Shown: piece after piece, positions 53,085-61,838 of the stretch
How the letters are laid out: each line of letters begins with the position of its first letter
Position numbering within the stretch: the first letter of the stretch is position 1
Program-made: the position numbers and the translations under genes
Origin: Roseiarcus sp963833955
Lineage (GTDB): Bacteria > Pseudomonadota > Alphaproteobacteria > Rhizobiales > Beijerinckiaceae
Assembly: GCA_963833955.1 (NCBI GenBank)
Contig: CAWHZY010000018.1
Location: forward strand, 124,001-188,000
Direction: 5' to 3'
Length of the DNA: 64,000 nucleotides
Notes under the pieces: generated by a model
What the model was told of the DNA's origin: nothing
The model's database searches: none
What the model saw: the letters and a program-made list of their open reading frames with translations, nothing else

Positions 53085-53942
53085 ATGCTTATCCGCTACG
53101 GCTTTGATATCGCACTCGATCTGGTGCAGCCGACGACCACCATCCTGACGATGATGGATGTCCATTCCGACGTTCGGTGCGCAATCGTCGAGGAATCGGA
53201 GCTCCAACTGACCCCGACCATACCGGCTGAGCGCTTGGTCGATGACAGCGGAAACGTCATCAGGCGGCTGTCTGCGCCGGCTGGCGTCGCTTCGCTGCGT
53301 CTCGATGGCGTCTATCGCACCGACGGGCGCGCGGATGAGGTCGACGCCACTGCGGAAACAGTGGCGATGTCGGAGCTCCCGCCCGATGCGCTGCCGTTCC
53401 TTCGGCCGAGCCGATATTGCGAAACCGATCTGCTCTCCGATTTCGCCTGGGCGAACTTCGGCGGCGTCAAGGGCGGGTGGGCGCGCGTCCAGGCGATCTG
53501 CGACTTCGTTCATGGACGCCTCCGATTCAGCTATCCCGAAGCCCGGCCGACGCGCACCGCAAGCCAAGCCCTGGCTGAGGGCGTCGGCGTCTGCCGCGAC
53601 TTCACTCATCTGGCGATCGCGCTATGCCGTTGTCTCAACATTCCGGCGCGCTACTGCAACGGTTATCTCGGCGACATCGGCGTTCCGCCAGACCCCGCGC
53701 CAATGGATTTCAACGCCTGGTTCGAAGTCTTTCTCGGCGGTCGATGGTTCACCTTCGACGCCCGGCATAATCAGCCAAGGATCGGCCGCATTCTGATCGC
53801 GCGCGGCCGCGACGCCGCCGACATCCCCATGATCGCGAGCTTTGGATCCCACCGGCTTACGCGCTTCACCGTGGTGACGGAGGAGATCAAGGAAGCCTCG
53901 GCGCCACAGGAAGTTCGGCAACCAGCCTCGATCGCTGCTTGA
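53085..53942 (+). CDS. Transglutaminase-like domain protein
   Basis: A 285-residue protein of the bacterial transglutaminase-like cysteine protease family. The N-terminal ~140 residues are a beta region (LIRYGFDIALDLVQPTTT). The catalytic Cys lies in GVGVCRDFTHLA and Asp in FTFDARHN. Where the core family has His-Ala-Trp, this protein reads MDFNAWFEVF, so the usual catalytic His is Asn; the His of DARHN might replace it. ATG 53085 preferred over the upstream TTG. Confidence 0.87.
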   Translation: MLIRYGFDIALDLVQPTTTILTMMDVHSDVRCAIVEESELQLTPTIPAERLVDDSGNVIRRLSAPAGVASLRLDGVYRTDGRADEVDATAETVAMSELPPDALPFLRPSRYCETDLLSDFAWANFGGVKGGWARVQAICDFVHGRLRFSYPEARPTRTASQALAEGVGVCRDFTHLAIALCRCLNIPARYCNGYLGDIGVPPDPAPMDFNAWFEVFLGGRWFTFDARHNQPRIGRILIARGRDAADIPMIASFGSHRLTRFTVVTEEIKEASAPQEVRQPASIAA

Positions 53943-53975
53943 TCGTCAGCTCAATGAAGAAAAAGGAAAACATTC

Positions 53976-54158
53976 ATGATGACGATTTTGCTGATCATTC
54001 TCATCATCGTGCTGCTGGGCGGCGGTGGCGGATATTACGCTCATGGCCGTTATGGCGGAACTGGGCTAGGCGGCGTTCTCGGCTTGGTGCTTATTATTCT
54101 TGTCGTGCTCTGGCTCGCTGGAGCCTTGAGCGGCGGAGCCGTCGGGCCGACGCTCTGA
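53976..54158 (+). CDS. DUF3309 small hydrophobic protein
   Basis: A 60-residue protein of two helices separated by a glycine-rich loop: ILLIILIIVLLGGGGGYYAH and VLGLVLIILVVLWLAGAL. Matches DUF3309 proteins common in alphaproteobacteria. RBS AAAAGGAAAA precedes tandem ATGs at 53976. Function unknown. Confidence 0.85.
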   Translation: MMTILLIILIIVLLGGGGGYYAHGRYGGTGLGGVLGLVLIILVVLWLAGALSGGAVGPTL

Positions 54159-54253
54159 GCCAACATCCCGCAGCAGTAGACGCGCCTTCGTGAGGGGGCG
54201 CGTCGCCGTTTGTGGGACCTCCTTGAGCCCGAGGGCAATCGCCACAGAGTGAG

Positions 54254-54279
54254 GAACATTCCTGGGACGACTGAGGTTT
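54254..54279 (+). promoter_or_regulatory. EcfG-type promoter GGAAC-N17-GGTT
   Basis: GGAAC at 54254 and GGTT at 54276, 29 bp upstream of the PRC-barrel gene start. Confidence 0.6.
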
Positions 54280-54307
54280 CAAAGACATCAGACCTCAGGA
54301 GGCAATC

Positions 54308-54811
54308 ATGCGTAAAACTCTACTCGCCGCCGCGGCGATCACCGTCCTTGGCAGCGCCAGCGCAATGGCGCAGGCGACGACAACGAAAGACAATCCACAG
54401 AATGGCGCAACCGCCGACAAGATGACCGCGACCCCGGCGCCGGCGGACACGACTAAAACCGCAACTCAACCTGTTCCGAAGGATGGACCGAGCTTCATCC
54501 AGGTGCAGAGCGGCGACATGCTGACGTCGAACATCGTCGGGCTCGATATCTACAACAGCCAGAACAACGACATTGGCAAGGTTCAGGATGTCGCGTTCGA
54601 TGCGTCGAAGAAGGTGACCGGGTACATCCTCTCCGTAGGCGGCTTCCTTGGCATGGGGACGCATTATGTCGCGGTCAACCCGGATGCGCTGATGGTGAAT
54701 TACGACGCGCAGAAGAAGTCCTGGAAGGCGACGATGAACGCCACCAAGGACCAGCTGAAGTCCGCGCCGGAGTTCAAGTACGAAGGCCAGTGGACGGCGA
54801 GCCGAAGCTAG
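54308..54811 (+). CDS. Exported PRC-barrel domain protein
   Basis: A 167-residue protein. Signal peptide MRKTLLAAAAITVLGSASAM with cleavage after AMA, a Thr/Ala/Pro-rich spacer, then a PRC barrel (SNIVGLDIYNSQNNDIGKVQ, DASKKVTGYILSVGGFLGMG). RBS AGGAGG before ATG 54308. Periplasmic; probably a stress protein given the EcfG-type site upstream. Confidence 0.9.
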   Translation: MRKTLLAAAAITVLGSASAMAQATTTKDNPQNGATADKMTATPAPADTTKTATQPVPKDGPSFIQVQSGDMLTSNIVGLDIYNSQNNDIGKVQDVAFDASKKVTGYILSVGGFLGMGTHYVAVNPDALMVNYDAQKKSWKATMNATKDQLKSAPEFKYEGQWTASRS

Positions 54812-54887
54812 GCGGCATATTGGCCCGAGCGGGACGAGGTCACACTCCGTTCCGCTCGAAACTCAAACAAACGGAAGAAGAGCGAGC

Positions 54888-55403
54888 ATGGCTGATAGCA
54901 CGTTGGATATCGACCACGTCTGGAAGCTGATCGAGGCTATTCCTATTGCGATGGTCGTTACTCACGAGGGTCAGGGGAAAAACATGCGGGCCCGGCCAAT
55001 GGCGGTGCGTCCGGCTCGAGACGAAGGGGCAATCTTTTTCTTGACCGACGCCGACACGCCGAAAGCCGAGGAAATTCGTCGAAACCAGTCGGTTTGCCTC
55101 GCGCTCTCGGACAACAAGAGCCAGAAATACGTGTCGATTTCCGGCCACGCTGAAATGATCGACGACAGGGAGCGGGTCAAGAAATACTGGTCCGTTTACG
55201 ACAAGGCGTTTTGGAACGATCAGAACGATCCGCGCATCAAGGTTCTCCGCGTCATCCCGGAGAGCGCCGAGTTCTGGGAAGGGTCGGGAAAGGTTGTGAC
55301 CGCGGTCAAACTGGTCGCGGCGATCGCCTCGGGACAGCGTGTGGATCTCCTCGGCGAGAACGAAAAAGTCGGATTTCCTCAGGGCGGCAGGCCGGCCGGC
55401 TGA
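54888..55403 (+). CDS. Pyridoxamine 5'-phosphate oxidase-like general stress protein
   Basis: A 171-residue split-barrel flavin-binding protein of the GSP26 type: MRARPMAVRPARDEGAIFFL, KYVSISGHAEMIDDRERVKK and FWNDQNDPRIKVLRVIP. RBS GGAAGAAG. Probable FMN or haem binder. The last 25 bp overlap the 3' end of the GH3 gene on the opposite strand. Confidence 0.88.
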   Translation: MADSTLDIDHVWKLIEAIPIAMVVTHEGQGKNMRARPMAVRPARDEGAIFFLTDADTPKAEEIRRNQSVCLALSDNKSQKYVSISGHAEMIDDRERVKKYWSVYDKAFWNDQNDPRIKVLRVIPESAEFWEGSGKVVTAVKLVAAIASGQRVDLLGENEKVGFPQGGRPAG

Positions 55404-57607
55404 AGCTCGAAACGCGCAGCTAGCTCGCGGCTCTGCGAGTCGAATCCCGCAGCGAGTTCATAGGCGCCTGGCTGGATTCGCCAGCGTCCAGCGCCCTCGT
55501 CGAACGTTGCCAGCAGGCGGGGGTCGACCGAGACGGCGACTTGCCGCTGTTCACCTGGGTTGAGGTCGATGCGATCCCAGCCGACGAGGCGCAGGAGAAT
55601 GTTCGCGCCTTCCGGTCCAGTGAGATAGAATTGCGGAATAGCCGTTCCGGCGCGCTCGCCCGAATTCCGCACGGTCGTCTTTGCCGTGACCGTGTGGCCG
55701 CTGACCTTCACGGTGAGGTCGCTCAAGGCGAAGCTGGTGTAGGAAAGGCCGAAGCCGAACGGAAACAAGGGCTGCTCGCCCCGCTCGAAGAACCATTTAT
55801 AGCCGACCGCCGCGCCCTCATTGTACGTAGCCGTGAACATCGCGCCATAGTGTCCGCCCCGCCCAACGGGTCCGCTCGGCGCGCCGTTCGGATCGCCCTG
55901 GATCTTCGGGTGGGGCAATTGGTCTTCGCTGGTCGGAAAGGTGACCGGCAGCCGTCCTGAAGGGTTGGCGGCGCCGGACAGGATTGCGGCAATCGCCTCG
56001 CCGCCTTTCTGCCCCGGATACCAGGCTTCGAGAACGGCGCCCGTCTTTTCGAGCCAGGGCATGAGCACGGGGCCGCCCGTTTCGAGCACGACCGCCGTGC
56101 GGGGATTGGCGCGAGTCACAGCCTCGACAAGCTGGTCCTGTCGGCGGGGGAGATTGAGGCTTGAGGCGTCAGCGCTTTCCGTCATGTATTGATCGACGAA
56201 CGAAATGACCGCTTCGGCCTTGGCCGCCGCATCCGCGGCTCGCGCCGGAACCGACCCGTCATCGAAGTCCACGCGGGCGCGCGGAAACTGACGGCGGATC
56301 GCCTCTAGCGGCGACCCGGGGTCAAAGAGCATCGCTCGGTTCTCGTCGATCTGTTCCTTCGCCGCGATTCCCTCGCGGGGGATGACTTGCGACGAGCCCC
56401 CGCCCGAGGGAACGCCGCGGTCGGCGTGAGCCCCGATCACGAGGATGCTGCGCGTGTCGGCCGCGAGCGGCAGGAGCCCTTGGTTCCTCAACAAAACCGT
56501 CCCTTCGCGCGCGATGGCGAGCGCGGTCCTATCGCTCGCAGCGAAGTCGACCGGTTCGGAGACGCCTGTCTTATCGGCTAGGCCATGGGCGAAGATCGAA
56601 GTCAGAATTCGTCGCGCCATGTCGTCGAGCCTGGCTCCAGGGACTTCGCGCCCGGCGATCGCTTGAAGAAGCCCGTCTGCGAAAAAATTTTGCGTGTCGA
56701 GCTGCTCTCCGGACTCTTGGTCGAGGCCGGCCATGGCCGAGTGAACGGTCGAGTGGACCGCGCCCCAGTCGGACATCACGAAATAGGGGTAGCCCCAGTC
56801 CGTCTTCAGCACTTGATTGAGGAGCCAGTCGTTTTCGCAGGCATAGCTTCCGTTCACCTGGTTGTAGGCGCACATGATGCTGCCGGGGCGCCCGCGCTCG
56901 ATGGCGATCTCGAAGGCGAGCAGGTCGGATTCGCGTGTTGCAGCGGGGTCGATGCGCGCGTCGAGGACGACACGGTCGGTTTCCTGCGCATTGAGCGCGA
57001 AGTGCTTGATCGTCGAGATGATGTGGCGGCTTTGCACGCCTTCGATCATCCCGCCAGCCATGACGCCCGTGAGCAGCGGATCCTCGGAGAAATACTCGAA
57101 ATTGCGCCCGCCACGCGGGTCACGAATGAGATTCGCGGCGCCGCCAAGAAGCACGTTGAAGCCTTTCGCCCGCGCTTCGGCGCCCACTGACCGGCCTTGA
57201 AGCCGCGCCAGCTCCGGGTCCCAGGTCGAGGCCAGGGCGAGATCGGACGGCATTGCGGTCGCCGTATCGCCATGACGGACGTCCCCAGGATTGGCGACGC
57301 CAAGCTCCGCGTCCGTTTCCTGGAGTGCGGGGATTCCGAGGCGCGGCACGCCGGATACGTAGCCTGCTGAGCCAATCGACCCGTTCGGTTTGGGCTTGCG
57401 GCCCCATGGCGCCGCGATCACGCCATGGACCAGCGCCAGCTTCTCCTGCGCTGTCATTTTGTCGAGCGCCATTTGCGCGCGCTGGGCAGGAGGCAGGGAG
57501 GCGTCGCTCCACGGCCAATCCTGCGACGCCACAGCTTCGCCAGGGGCTAAAGCGGCAAGAAAGACGGCCGCAGCGACACACCGCAAGGTTGCCAGTTTAC
57601 ACGTCAC
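55379..57607 (-). CDS. Glycoside hydrolase family 3 beta-glucosidase-like enzyme
   Basis: A secreted or periplasmic GH3 enzyme, about 742 residues from GTG 57607. That start follows GGGCGGGG and gives a signal peptide (ATLRCVAAAVFLAALAPGEA). The open frame extends another 130 codons but those overlap a small gene. Order: GH3 N-domain (GIPALQETDAELGVANPG, NFEYFSEDPLLTG, STIKHFALNAQETDR) with nucleophile Asp in FVMSDWGAVHST, then the GH3 C-domain (LLRNQGLLPLAADTRSILVI), and a fibronectin-III-like tail (YTSFALSDLTVKV, FYLTGPEGANILLRLVGWDR). Substrate probably a beta-glucoside or oligosaccharide. The frame is intact. Confidence 0.93.
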   Translation of the reverse strand: MTCKLATLRCVAAAVFLAALAPGEAVASQDWPWSDASLPPAQRAQMALDKMTAQEKLALVHGVIAAPWGRKPKPNGSIGSAGYVSGVPRLGIPALQETDAELGVANPGDVRHGDTATAMPSDLALASTWDPELARLQGRSVGAEARAKGFNVLLGGAANLIRDPRGGRNFEYFSEDPLLTGVMAGGMIEGVQSRHIISTIKHFALNAQETDRVVLDARIDPAATRESDLLAFEIAIERGRPGSIMCAYNQVNGSYACENDWLLNQVLKTDWGYPYFVMSDWGAVHSTVHSAMAGLDQESGEQLDTQNFFADGLLQAIAGREVPGARLDDMARRILTSIFAHGLADKTGVSEPVDFAASDRTALAIAREGTVLLRNQGLLPLAADTRSILVIGAHADRGVPSGGGSSQVIPREGIAAKEQIDENRAMLFDPGSPLEAIRRQFPRARVDFDDGSVPARAADAAAKAEAVISFVDQYMTESADASSLNLPRRQDQLVEAVTRANPRTAVVLETGGPVLMPWLEKTGAVLEAWYPGQKGGEAIAAILSGAANPSGRLPVTFPTSEDQLPHPKIQGDPNGAPSGPVGRGGHYGAMFTATYNEGAAVGYKWFFERGEQPLFPFGFGLSYTSFALSDLTVKVSGHTVTAKTTVRNSGERAGTAIPQFYLTGPEGANILLRLVGWDRIDLNPGEQRQVAVSVDPRLLATFDEGAGRWRIQPGAYELAAGFDSQSRELAARFELQPAGLPP

Positions 57608-57743
57608 CCCGCCCGGCGCGCCAGCGTCAAACGCCGCCGAGCGGCTCACGCTGCCTCGCCCACGGCTGGCCCGCGGCGTTGCGTCCGCTCTCAACTCGAG
57701 CGGCTTGACCGGGCGTCTAGTCAAGCGGAAGGGCGAAAGAATG

Positions 57744-57974
57744 TCACGCAGGGTACGAAGAAACGATCGTCGCCGAGGGCGTCTCGTCGTAGCCGCGATA
57801 ATGGCGATCAAGCCGATACGCGCGTTGCGGCTGCTTCGCCCCTGATTTTTGCGTCGCGACGCTGTCATTCCTCGCAACCGCGTTGGCGATAGCGCCTTTT
57901 TGGTCAGCCAAAGCGAGAAATGAGGAGGCGCAAAATATGGCTGCCGCCGAAAGAACGAGAGGCGCTCGTGACAT
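57744..57974 (-). CDS. Small exported protein, unknown
   Basis: 76 residues with a signal peptide (MSRAPLVLSAAAIFCASSFL, cleavage near ALA) and a basic, Tyr-rich mature part (RAYRLDRHYRGYDET). AGGAG lies seven bases before ATG 57974. An EcfG-like promoter (58028-58053) is 54 bp upstream, which supports it as a real stress-induced gene. No family recognised. Confidence 0.65.
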   Translation of the reverse strand: MSRAPLVLSAAAIFCASSFLALADQKGAIANAVARNDSVATQKSGAKQPQRAYRLDRHYRGYDETPSATIVSSYPA

Positions 57975-58027
57975 ATGAGGCTCCTATGATCTGTCAAAGG
58001 CAGGCACGAGGATCACGCTGCGTTACT

Positions 58028-58053
58028 AACCGTCAGGGTTACCGAAAGGTTCC
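58028..58053 (-). promoter_or_regulatory. EcfG-type promoter GGAAC-N17-GGTT
   Basis: Reverse-strand GGAAC (58053-58049), 17-base spacer, GGTT (58031-58028), upstream of the small exported protein. Confidence 0.55.
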
Positions 58054-58283
58054 CGTGGTCCGATTGCGCCGGCGCCGGGATCGCGGCTTCCGTCAGGGCG
58101 CCAGTCTGAGAAACGTTCCCCTATCCTCGCGGGCGTTGCCGATGCGCCCGCTGAAATGGTCGCTGCGCGACGACTGAGATATGTGTCCGCTTACTCTTGA
58201 GCGATGAGACCGCGATGAACTAAAGTCCTCGCTGCGCCGCACCCTGATGGCGCGGTCCGACGTCTAACCGACGGGGGACAATA

Positions 58284-58787
58284 TTGACGGGCGAGTGGTT
58301 TACCTACAGGCAGGCGGCGGACCTGTTGAGCGTGTCGACCGAGGCGGTCCGACAACGGGCCAAGCGCGGCCGGTGGCAAAAGACGCTTGGCAACGATAAA
58401 CGCACGCGGGTCCGGCCGCCGGAGGGCTGGAACGACGCTGTCCGGATTAATGGCCGCGCTCAGCCCCTCCGCAATCCGGATGAACGAGCGCTCGCAACTC
58501 AGGTCATCCGAGTGCTCGAAGCCCACGTCGAAACGCTCAAGACGCAGCTGACCGCGGCCGAGCAGCGGGCCGAAAAGCAGGCGGTCGAATTCGCCGCGCG
58601 TGAGGCGAGGCATGCGGCCGATCTCGCCGTCGAACGGACTCTGGCTGATCGGATGTCGGCCAGGGTCGATCAGATGACAGCCGATTTGGCCGTTGAACAA
58701 GCGCAGCGGGTCGACGCCGAAAGAAGACTGGCCGCGGAGCTCGGGCGCGGCTGGTTCAGGCGTCGGCAGGATGAAGCCGGCCAGTAA
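58284..58787 (+). CDS. Helix-turn-helix plus coiled-coil protein
   Basis: A 167-residue protein from TTG 58284 (GGGGGAC upstream). Residues 1-50 form a DNA-binding HTH (WFTYRQAADLLSVSTEAVRQ, then RAKRGRWQKTLGNDKR). Residues 75-155 are a long Ala/Glu/Arg coiled coil (VETLKTQLTAAEQRAEKQAV). The layout resembles KfrA-like or mobilisation-associated proteins. Role unknown. A palindromic element follows at once. Confidence 0.7.
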   Translation: MTGEWFTYRQAADLLSVSTEAVRQRAKRGRWQKTLGNDKRTRVRPPEGWNDAVRINGRAQPLRNPDERALATQVIRVLEAHVETLKTQLTAAEQRAEKQAVEFAAREARHAADLAVERTLADRMSARVDQMTADLAVEQAQRVDAERRLAAELGRGWFRRRQDEAGQ

Positions 58788-58900
58788 CACCCATTCCATT
58801 TGAGCGCGACTCATCGCGCTCAAACCCGCGCAACGGCGCGGGCGCGCATTCGCGCTTCGGCCATAAGGCGATGATCGGTTCCGATCATCGAGTCTTGGTA
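58787..58900. repeat. TACCAA/TTGGTA-type palindromic element
   Basis: Left end degenerate (ACACCCATTCCATTTGAGCG, like the variant at 35710), right end intact (GAGTCTTGGTA). Internal hairpins conserved, including GATGATCGGTTCCGATCATC. Confidence 0.85.
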
Positions 58901-59100
58901 CAGCCTTAGCCTCGGCGCGGGCTCACGTCACCCTCACATCGAAAACCCCTTGAGACCACGAGGCTTGCATTGCCGCGCGCGGGGCAAAGATCACACTGTG
59001 ACGCCCGTCACAGCGCTATCCCCGGCGACATGGTTAAAGCTGGTCCCGCTTGGGAGGCATCTTCGAGGAGGGGGGCGAGCGGGGACGCGGAAGGGTTGTT

Positions 59101-59316
59101 ATGGAGGCCATGATGGATGGCATCGGCAAACATGCGGCGTTCTACCGCGCCTATCTGCCCCATGATCGCAGCCTGGTTCCCGTGGCGGTCGCATTGGGCG
59201 CAATCGTTGCGCTGTGGCTAAGCCTCTACTCGGTCAGCACCGAGCGAAACCCGCAAATCGTCCAGAAGGAAGCGCGCGCCGCGGCCGTGCTCGTCTGCCG
59301 ACCTGTGAGCCACTGA
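59101..59316 (+). CDS. Small single-helix membrane protein, unknown
   Basis: 71 residues from ATG 59101 with one membrane helix (VPVAVALGAIVALWLSLYSV) between a short cytoplasmic start and a tail with ERNPQIVQKEAR. A downstream ATG at 59110 is also possible. No family recognised; modest support. Confidence 0.45.
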   Translation: MEAMMDGIGKHAAFYRAYLPHDRSLVPVAVALGAIVALWLSLYSVSTERNPQIVQKEARAAAVLVCRPVSH

Positions 59317-59371
59317 CCGGGAGGAGACCGGGCAATCCGCGGGGTCTCGCGATGGCCAGGGCGCGCCGGGT

Positions 59372-60574
59372 TTAGGCGACCGCCACGTCTTTGAGCGCCG
59401 CGGAGGCGACGCCTCGCTCGGCCGCGACGCGCCCGGCGCGTAGCACCAGCGAGCGCGGGGGCCGATCGACGACCGCGTCGGCGACGCTGGGGGCCGCGAC
59501 TGCGACCAGATCAGCGACAGCGCCGGCGCGAAGCTTGCGCTGGGGGGAGCCGAGCGCCTTGTCGGCCTCGCTGGTGGTGAGCGCGAAAGCCTCCTCGAGC
59601 TCGCGGTCCGTGAACAATGCGTGCCGCTCGGCGATGATCGCGGCCCGGTCGAGCATGTCGCCGTTGCCGTAAGGCGACCAGCAATCTCGAATGTTGTCGG
59701 AGCCGGCGAACACCGTGACCCCGCGCGCGCGGAGCTTGGCCGGCGGTGGAACAGGCGCCGATGGGGGGCATGACGTCATGATCGCGACTTCGGCGCGGGC
59801 GAGCGCGTCGGCGGTCTTTGCGAACAGGTCTGGCGCGATGCTTCCGAGGGCGAATGCGTGGCTGACCGCAACGCGGCCTTGCATGCCGGCGCCAATCGTC
59901 CTCTCGGCGATATCGCGGAGCTCCGAGGCGCCGGTCTCGCCGCCGTCGTGGAGATGGATGTCGATTCCCTTGCCGAACCTGCCGGCGAGACCGAAGATTA
60001 CGTCGAGTTGGCCCTTGACGTCGCCGTCGAAACCCGCCGGATCGAGACCGCCGATCAAGTCAGCGCCAGCGCTCATCGCCGCCGCCATGAGGTCGGGCGC
60101 GCCCTTCTCGGTCGTCACCCCGCTTTGCGGGAAGGCCACGAGCTGGATGTCGATCCAGCCCCGATAGGCTTCACGCACCCGCAGCACGGCTTCGAGATTG
60201 GCGAGGCCGACGTCGTTGTCGATGTCGATGTGGCTGCGCACGCGCGTCGTGCCGTTGGCGATCAGCGTTTCGATGAGCGCCGAGGCGCGCGCTTCGATCG
60301 GCAACGCGACACGATGGCGTTGGACGCGCTCGGCTGCGATCCGCTCGCGCACGCTGCGTCCCTCGACATGGGGCAGCCGCGGCGCGCCCCAATGCGTCTT
60401 GTCGAGATGGATGTGGCCGTCGACGAACGCCGGCAGGAGGAGCGCGCCCTCGAGATCGATGCGCTCGCCCGGGCGATCGGCGCTTCCGGGCGCATGCACC
60501 GCCGCAATGACGCCCTCGGCGATCTCGACATCGGCGAGGCCGCCTTGAGGAAAACGCGCATTGGCCAGGATCAT
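59372..60574 (-). CDS. Amidohydrolase, cytosine deaminase-like
   Basis: A 400-residue metal-dependent deaminase. The metal HxH is in VDGHIHLDKTHWG, then GIDIHLHDGGE, VAVSHAFALG, and the signature GSDNIRDCWSPYGNGDMLD of cytosine deaminase/AtzC-like proteins. Substrate could be cytosine, isocytosine or a triazine-like amine; not resolved. Its TGA shares a base with the start of the gene at 60574 written below (TGATG), so the questin-oxidase-like gene and this one are coupled. Confidence 0.9.
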   Translation of the reverse strand: MILANARFPQGGLADVEIAEGVIAAVHAPGSADRPGERIDLEGALLLPAFVDGHIHLDKTHWGAPRLPHVEGRSVRERIAAERVQRHRVALPIEARASALIETLIANGTTRVRSHIDIDNDVGLANLEAVLRVREAYRGWIDIQLVAFPQSGVTTEKGAPDLMAAAMSAGADLIGGLDPAGFDGDVKGQLDVIFGLAGRFGKGIDIHLHDGGETGASELRDIAERTIGAGMQGRVAVSHAFALGSIAPDLFAKTADALARAEVAIMTSCPPSAPVPPPAKLRARGVTVFAGSDNIRDCWSPYGNGDMLDRAAIIAERHALFTDRELEEAFALTTSEADKALGSPQRKLRAGAVADLVAVAAPSVADAVVDRPPRSLVLRAGRVAAERGVASAALKDVAVA

Positions 60575-61647
60575 CAGACGAGGCTCAGGCGCTTCGCCGC
60601 CGCATATTGATAAAGGCGATCGCGATAGTGCTTGAATTCCTCGCCGGCTGAGAAGGTAAGGCTCAGATCATGCTCGTCATCGCGCGCGATCGCCTCCCGA
60701 TAGATCTCGGGCCAGTCGGGCAGGGACATGCGCCGCCAGGCCTCGAGCTCATCCGCGCTCGGAAGAACGGGAAAGCCGATCTTCGGGACCAGCGAGGCGA
60801 TCGCTTGCCAGAAATAGCGGAGCGGCGTCGCCGCGTCGGGCGTGCGCGGCGCCATCAGCCTCAGCCAGTGCATGCCCGTGACTGCGTGCAGCGCGCAGAA
60901 GTCGAGCGTCGCGGCATAGAGCGAAAGCGAGCAGCGGGCGACGCGGTCATGGGTTCCTGGCCCGATTGCGAGCCTATCGACGACGGGCGCGAATTCCGGC
61001 TTCTCGGCGACCGCGCGCATGAAGTGCCACAGGAGGTCGCGCTCGGGCTCGACATGCCGGAACGACGCCGGCCCAGACATGGAGGCGAGAACCTCGGCCG
61101 GATCGTCCGTCGAGGGCGCGAGGCCTTGCGAGGGCCCAAGCGAGAGGTAGGTCGCGGCCCAATAGGCAAGCGCGACGCCGGTTTCCTCGTCGCTGTCGGT
61201 CATCGTCGCATAGGCCATGCGCATGAGCGCATGCGTGGCGCTCGCGGCCATGCCGGGGATGAGATCAGGCAGGTAGAGGAGGGCGGCCGGCGTTGCGCCG
61301 AGACGCGCGACTTCGCCGGCAAAGAAGGCGCGATAGTCGCCTTCGCGCTCGCGCTGGCCGAGGAACCCGCGCCAATTGTCGCGCGTGATCGCGCCGGTCG
61401 GTTCCGGAACGGGAACGAGGCCGTTCTGCCTATGATAGATGTGGCAATAGGCTTCCAGTCGCTCGTCGCTCGCGCCCATGCGATGCAAGGCGACCAGGAT
61501 CATCGGCAGGTGATTGGCGAGGCAGAAGGGAAATTCCGCGCTCCACTGTCGCGACCAGGCGACGGCCCGCCCGAGTCCCTCTTGCGTCGAGGTGTTCCGA
61601 TGCGAAGCGATGGCGCGCGCCGACGCCGCTCTCATGAGCTCCTCCAA
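60574..61647 (-). CDS. Questin oxidase family protein (DUF4243)
   Basis: A 357-residue protein matching the questin-oxidase-like family: FCLANHLPMILVALHRMGAS near the N-terminus, a helix-rich middle with His residues, and LFALHAVTG-like segments (FCALHAVTGMHWLRLM). Fungal relatives cleave anthraquinones by Baeyer-Villiger oxidation, but bacterial function is unknown. The alternative start is the ATG at 61632 (MRAASARA). Its last codons overlap the ATG of the amidohydrolase gene, so the two form one operon, divergent from the sugar ABC genes. Confidence 0.8.
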   Translation of the reverse strand: MEELMRAASARAIASHRNTSTQEGLGRAVAWSRQWSAEFPFCLANHLPMILVALHRMGASDERLEAYCHIYHRQNGLVPVPEPTGAITRDNWRGFLGQREREGDYRAFFAGEVARLGATPAALLYLPDLIPGMAASATHALMRMAYATMTDSDEETGVALAYWAATYLSLGPSQGLAPSTDDPAEVLASMSGPASFRHVEPERDLLWHFMRAVAEKPEFAPVVDRLAIGPGTHDRVARCSLSLYAATLDFCALHAVTGMHWLRLMAPRTPDAATPLRYFWQAIASLVPKIGFPVLPSADELEAWRRMSLPDWPEIYREAIARDDEHDLSLTFSAGEEFKHYRDRLYQYAAAKRLSLV

Positions 61648-61838
61648 TGCGCGTCTTCAAGTTGCTATCGCATCCGCCGCAGCTTGGAAAGCGACCTTCG
61701 GTGAAAGCCTGAGCATTCACGCGACCAAAAAGCGGGCACGCATGCGTTCATTTTCGACGGACATCGCCGCACAATCTGATTGCTCACCCGAAAATCAGGG
61801 TGTTAGCCTGCCCCATGTCATCAAGGGAGAGCTCGGGC

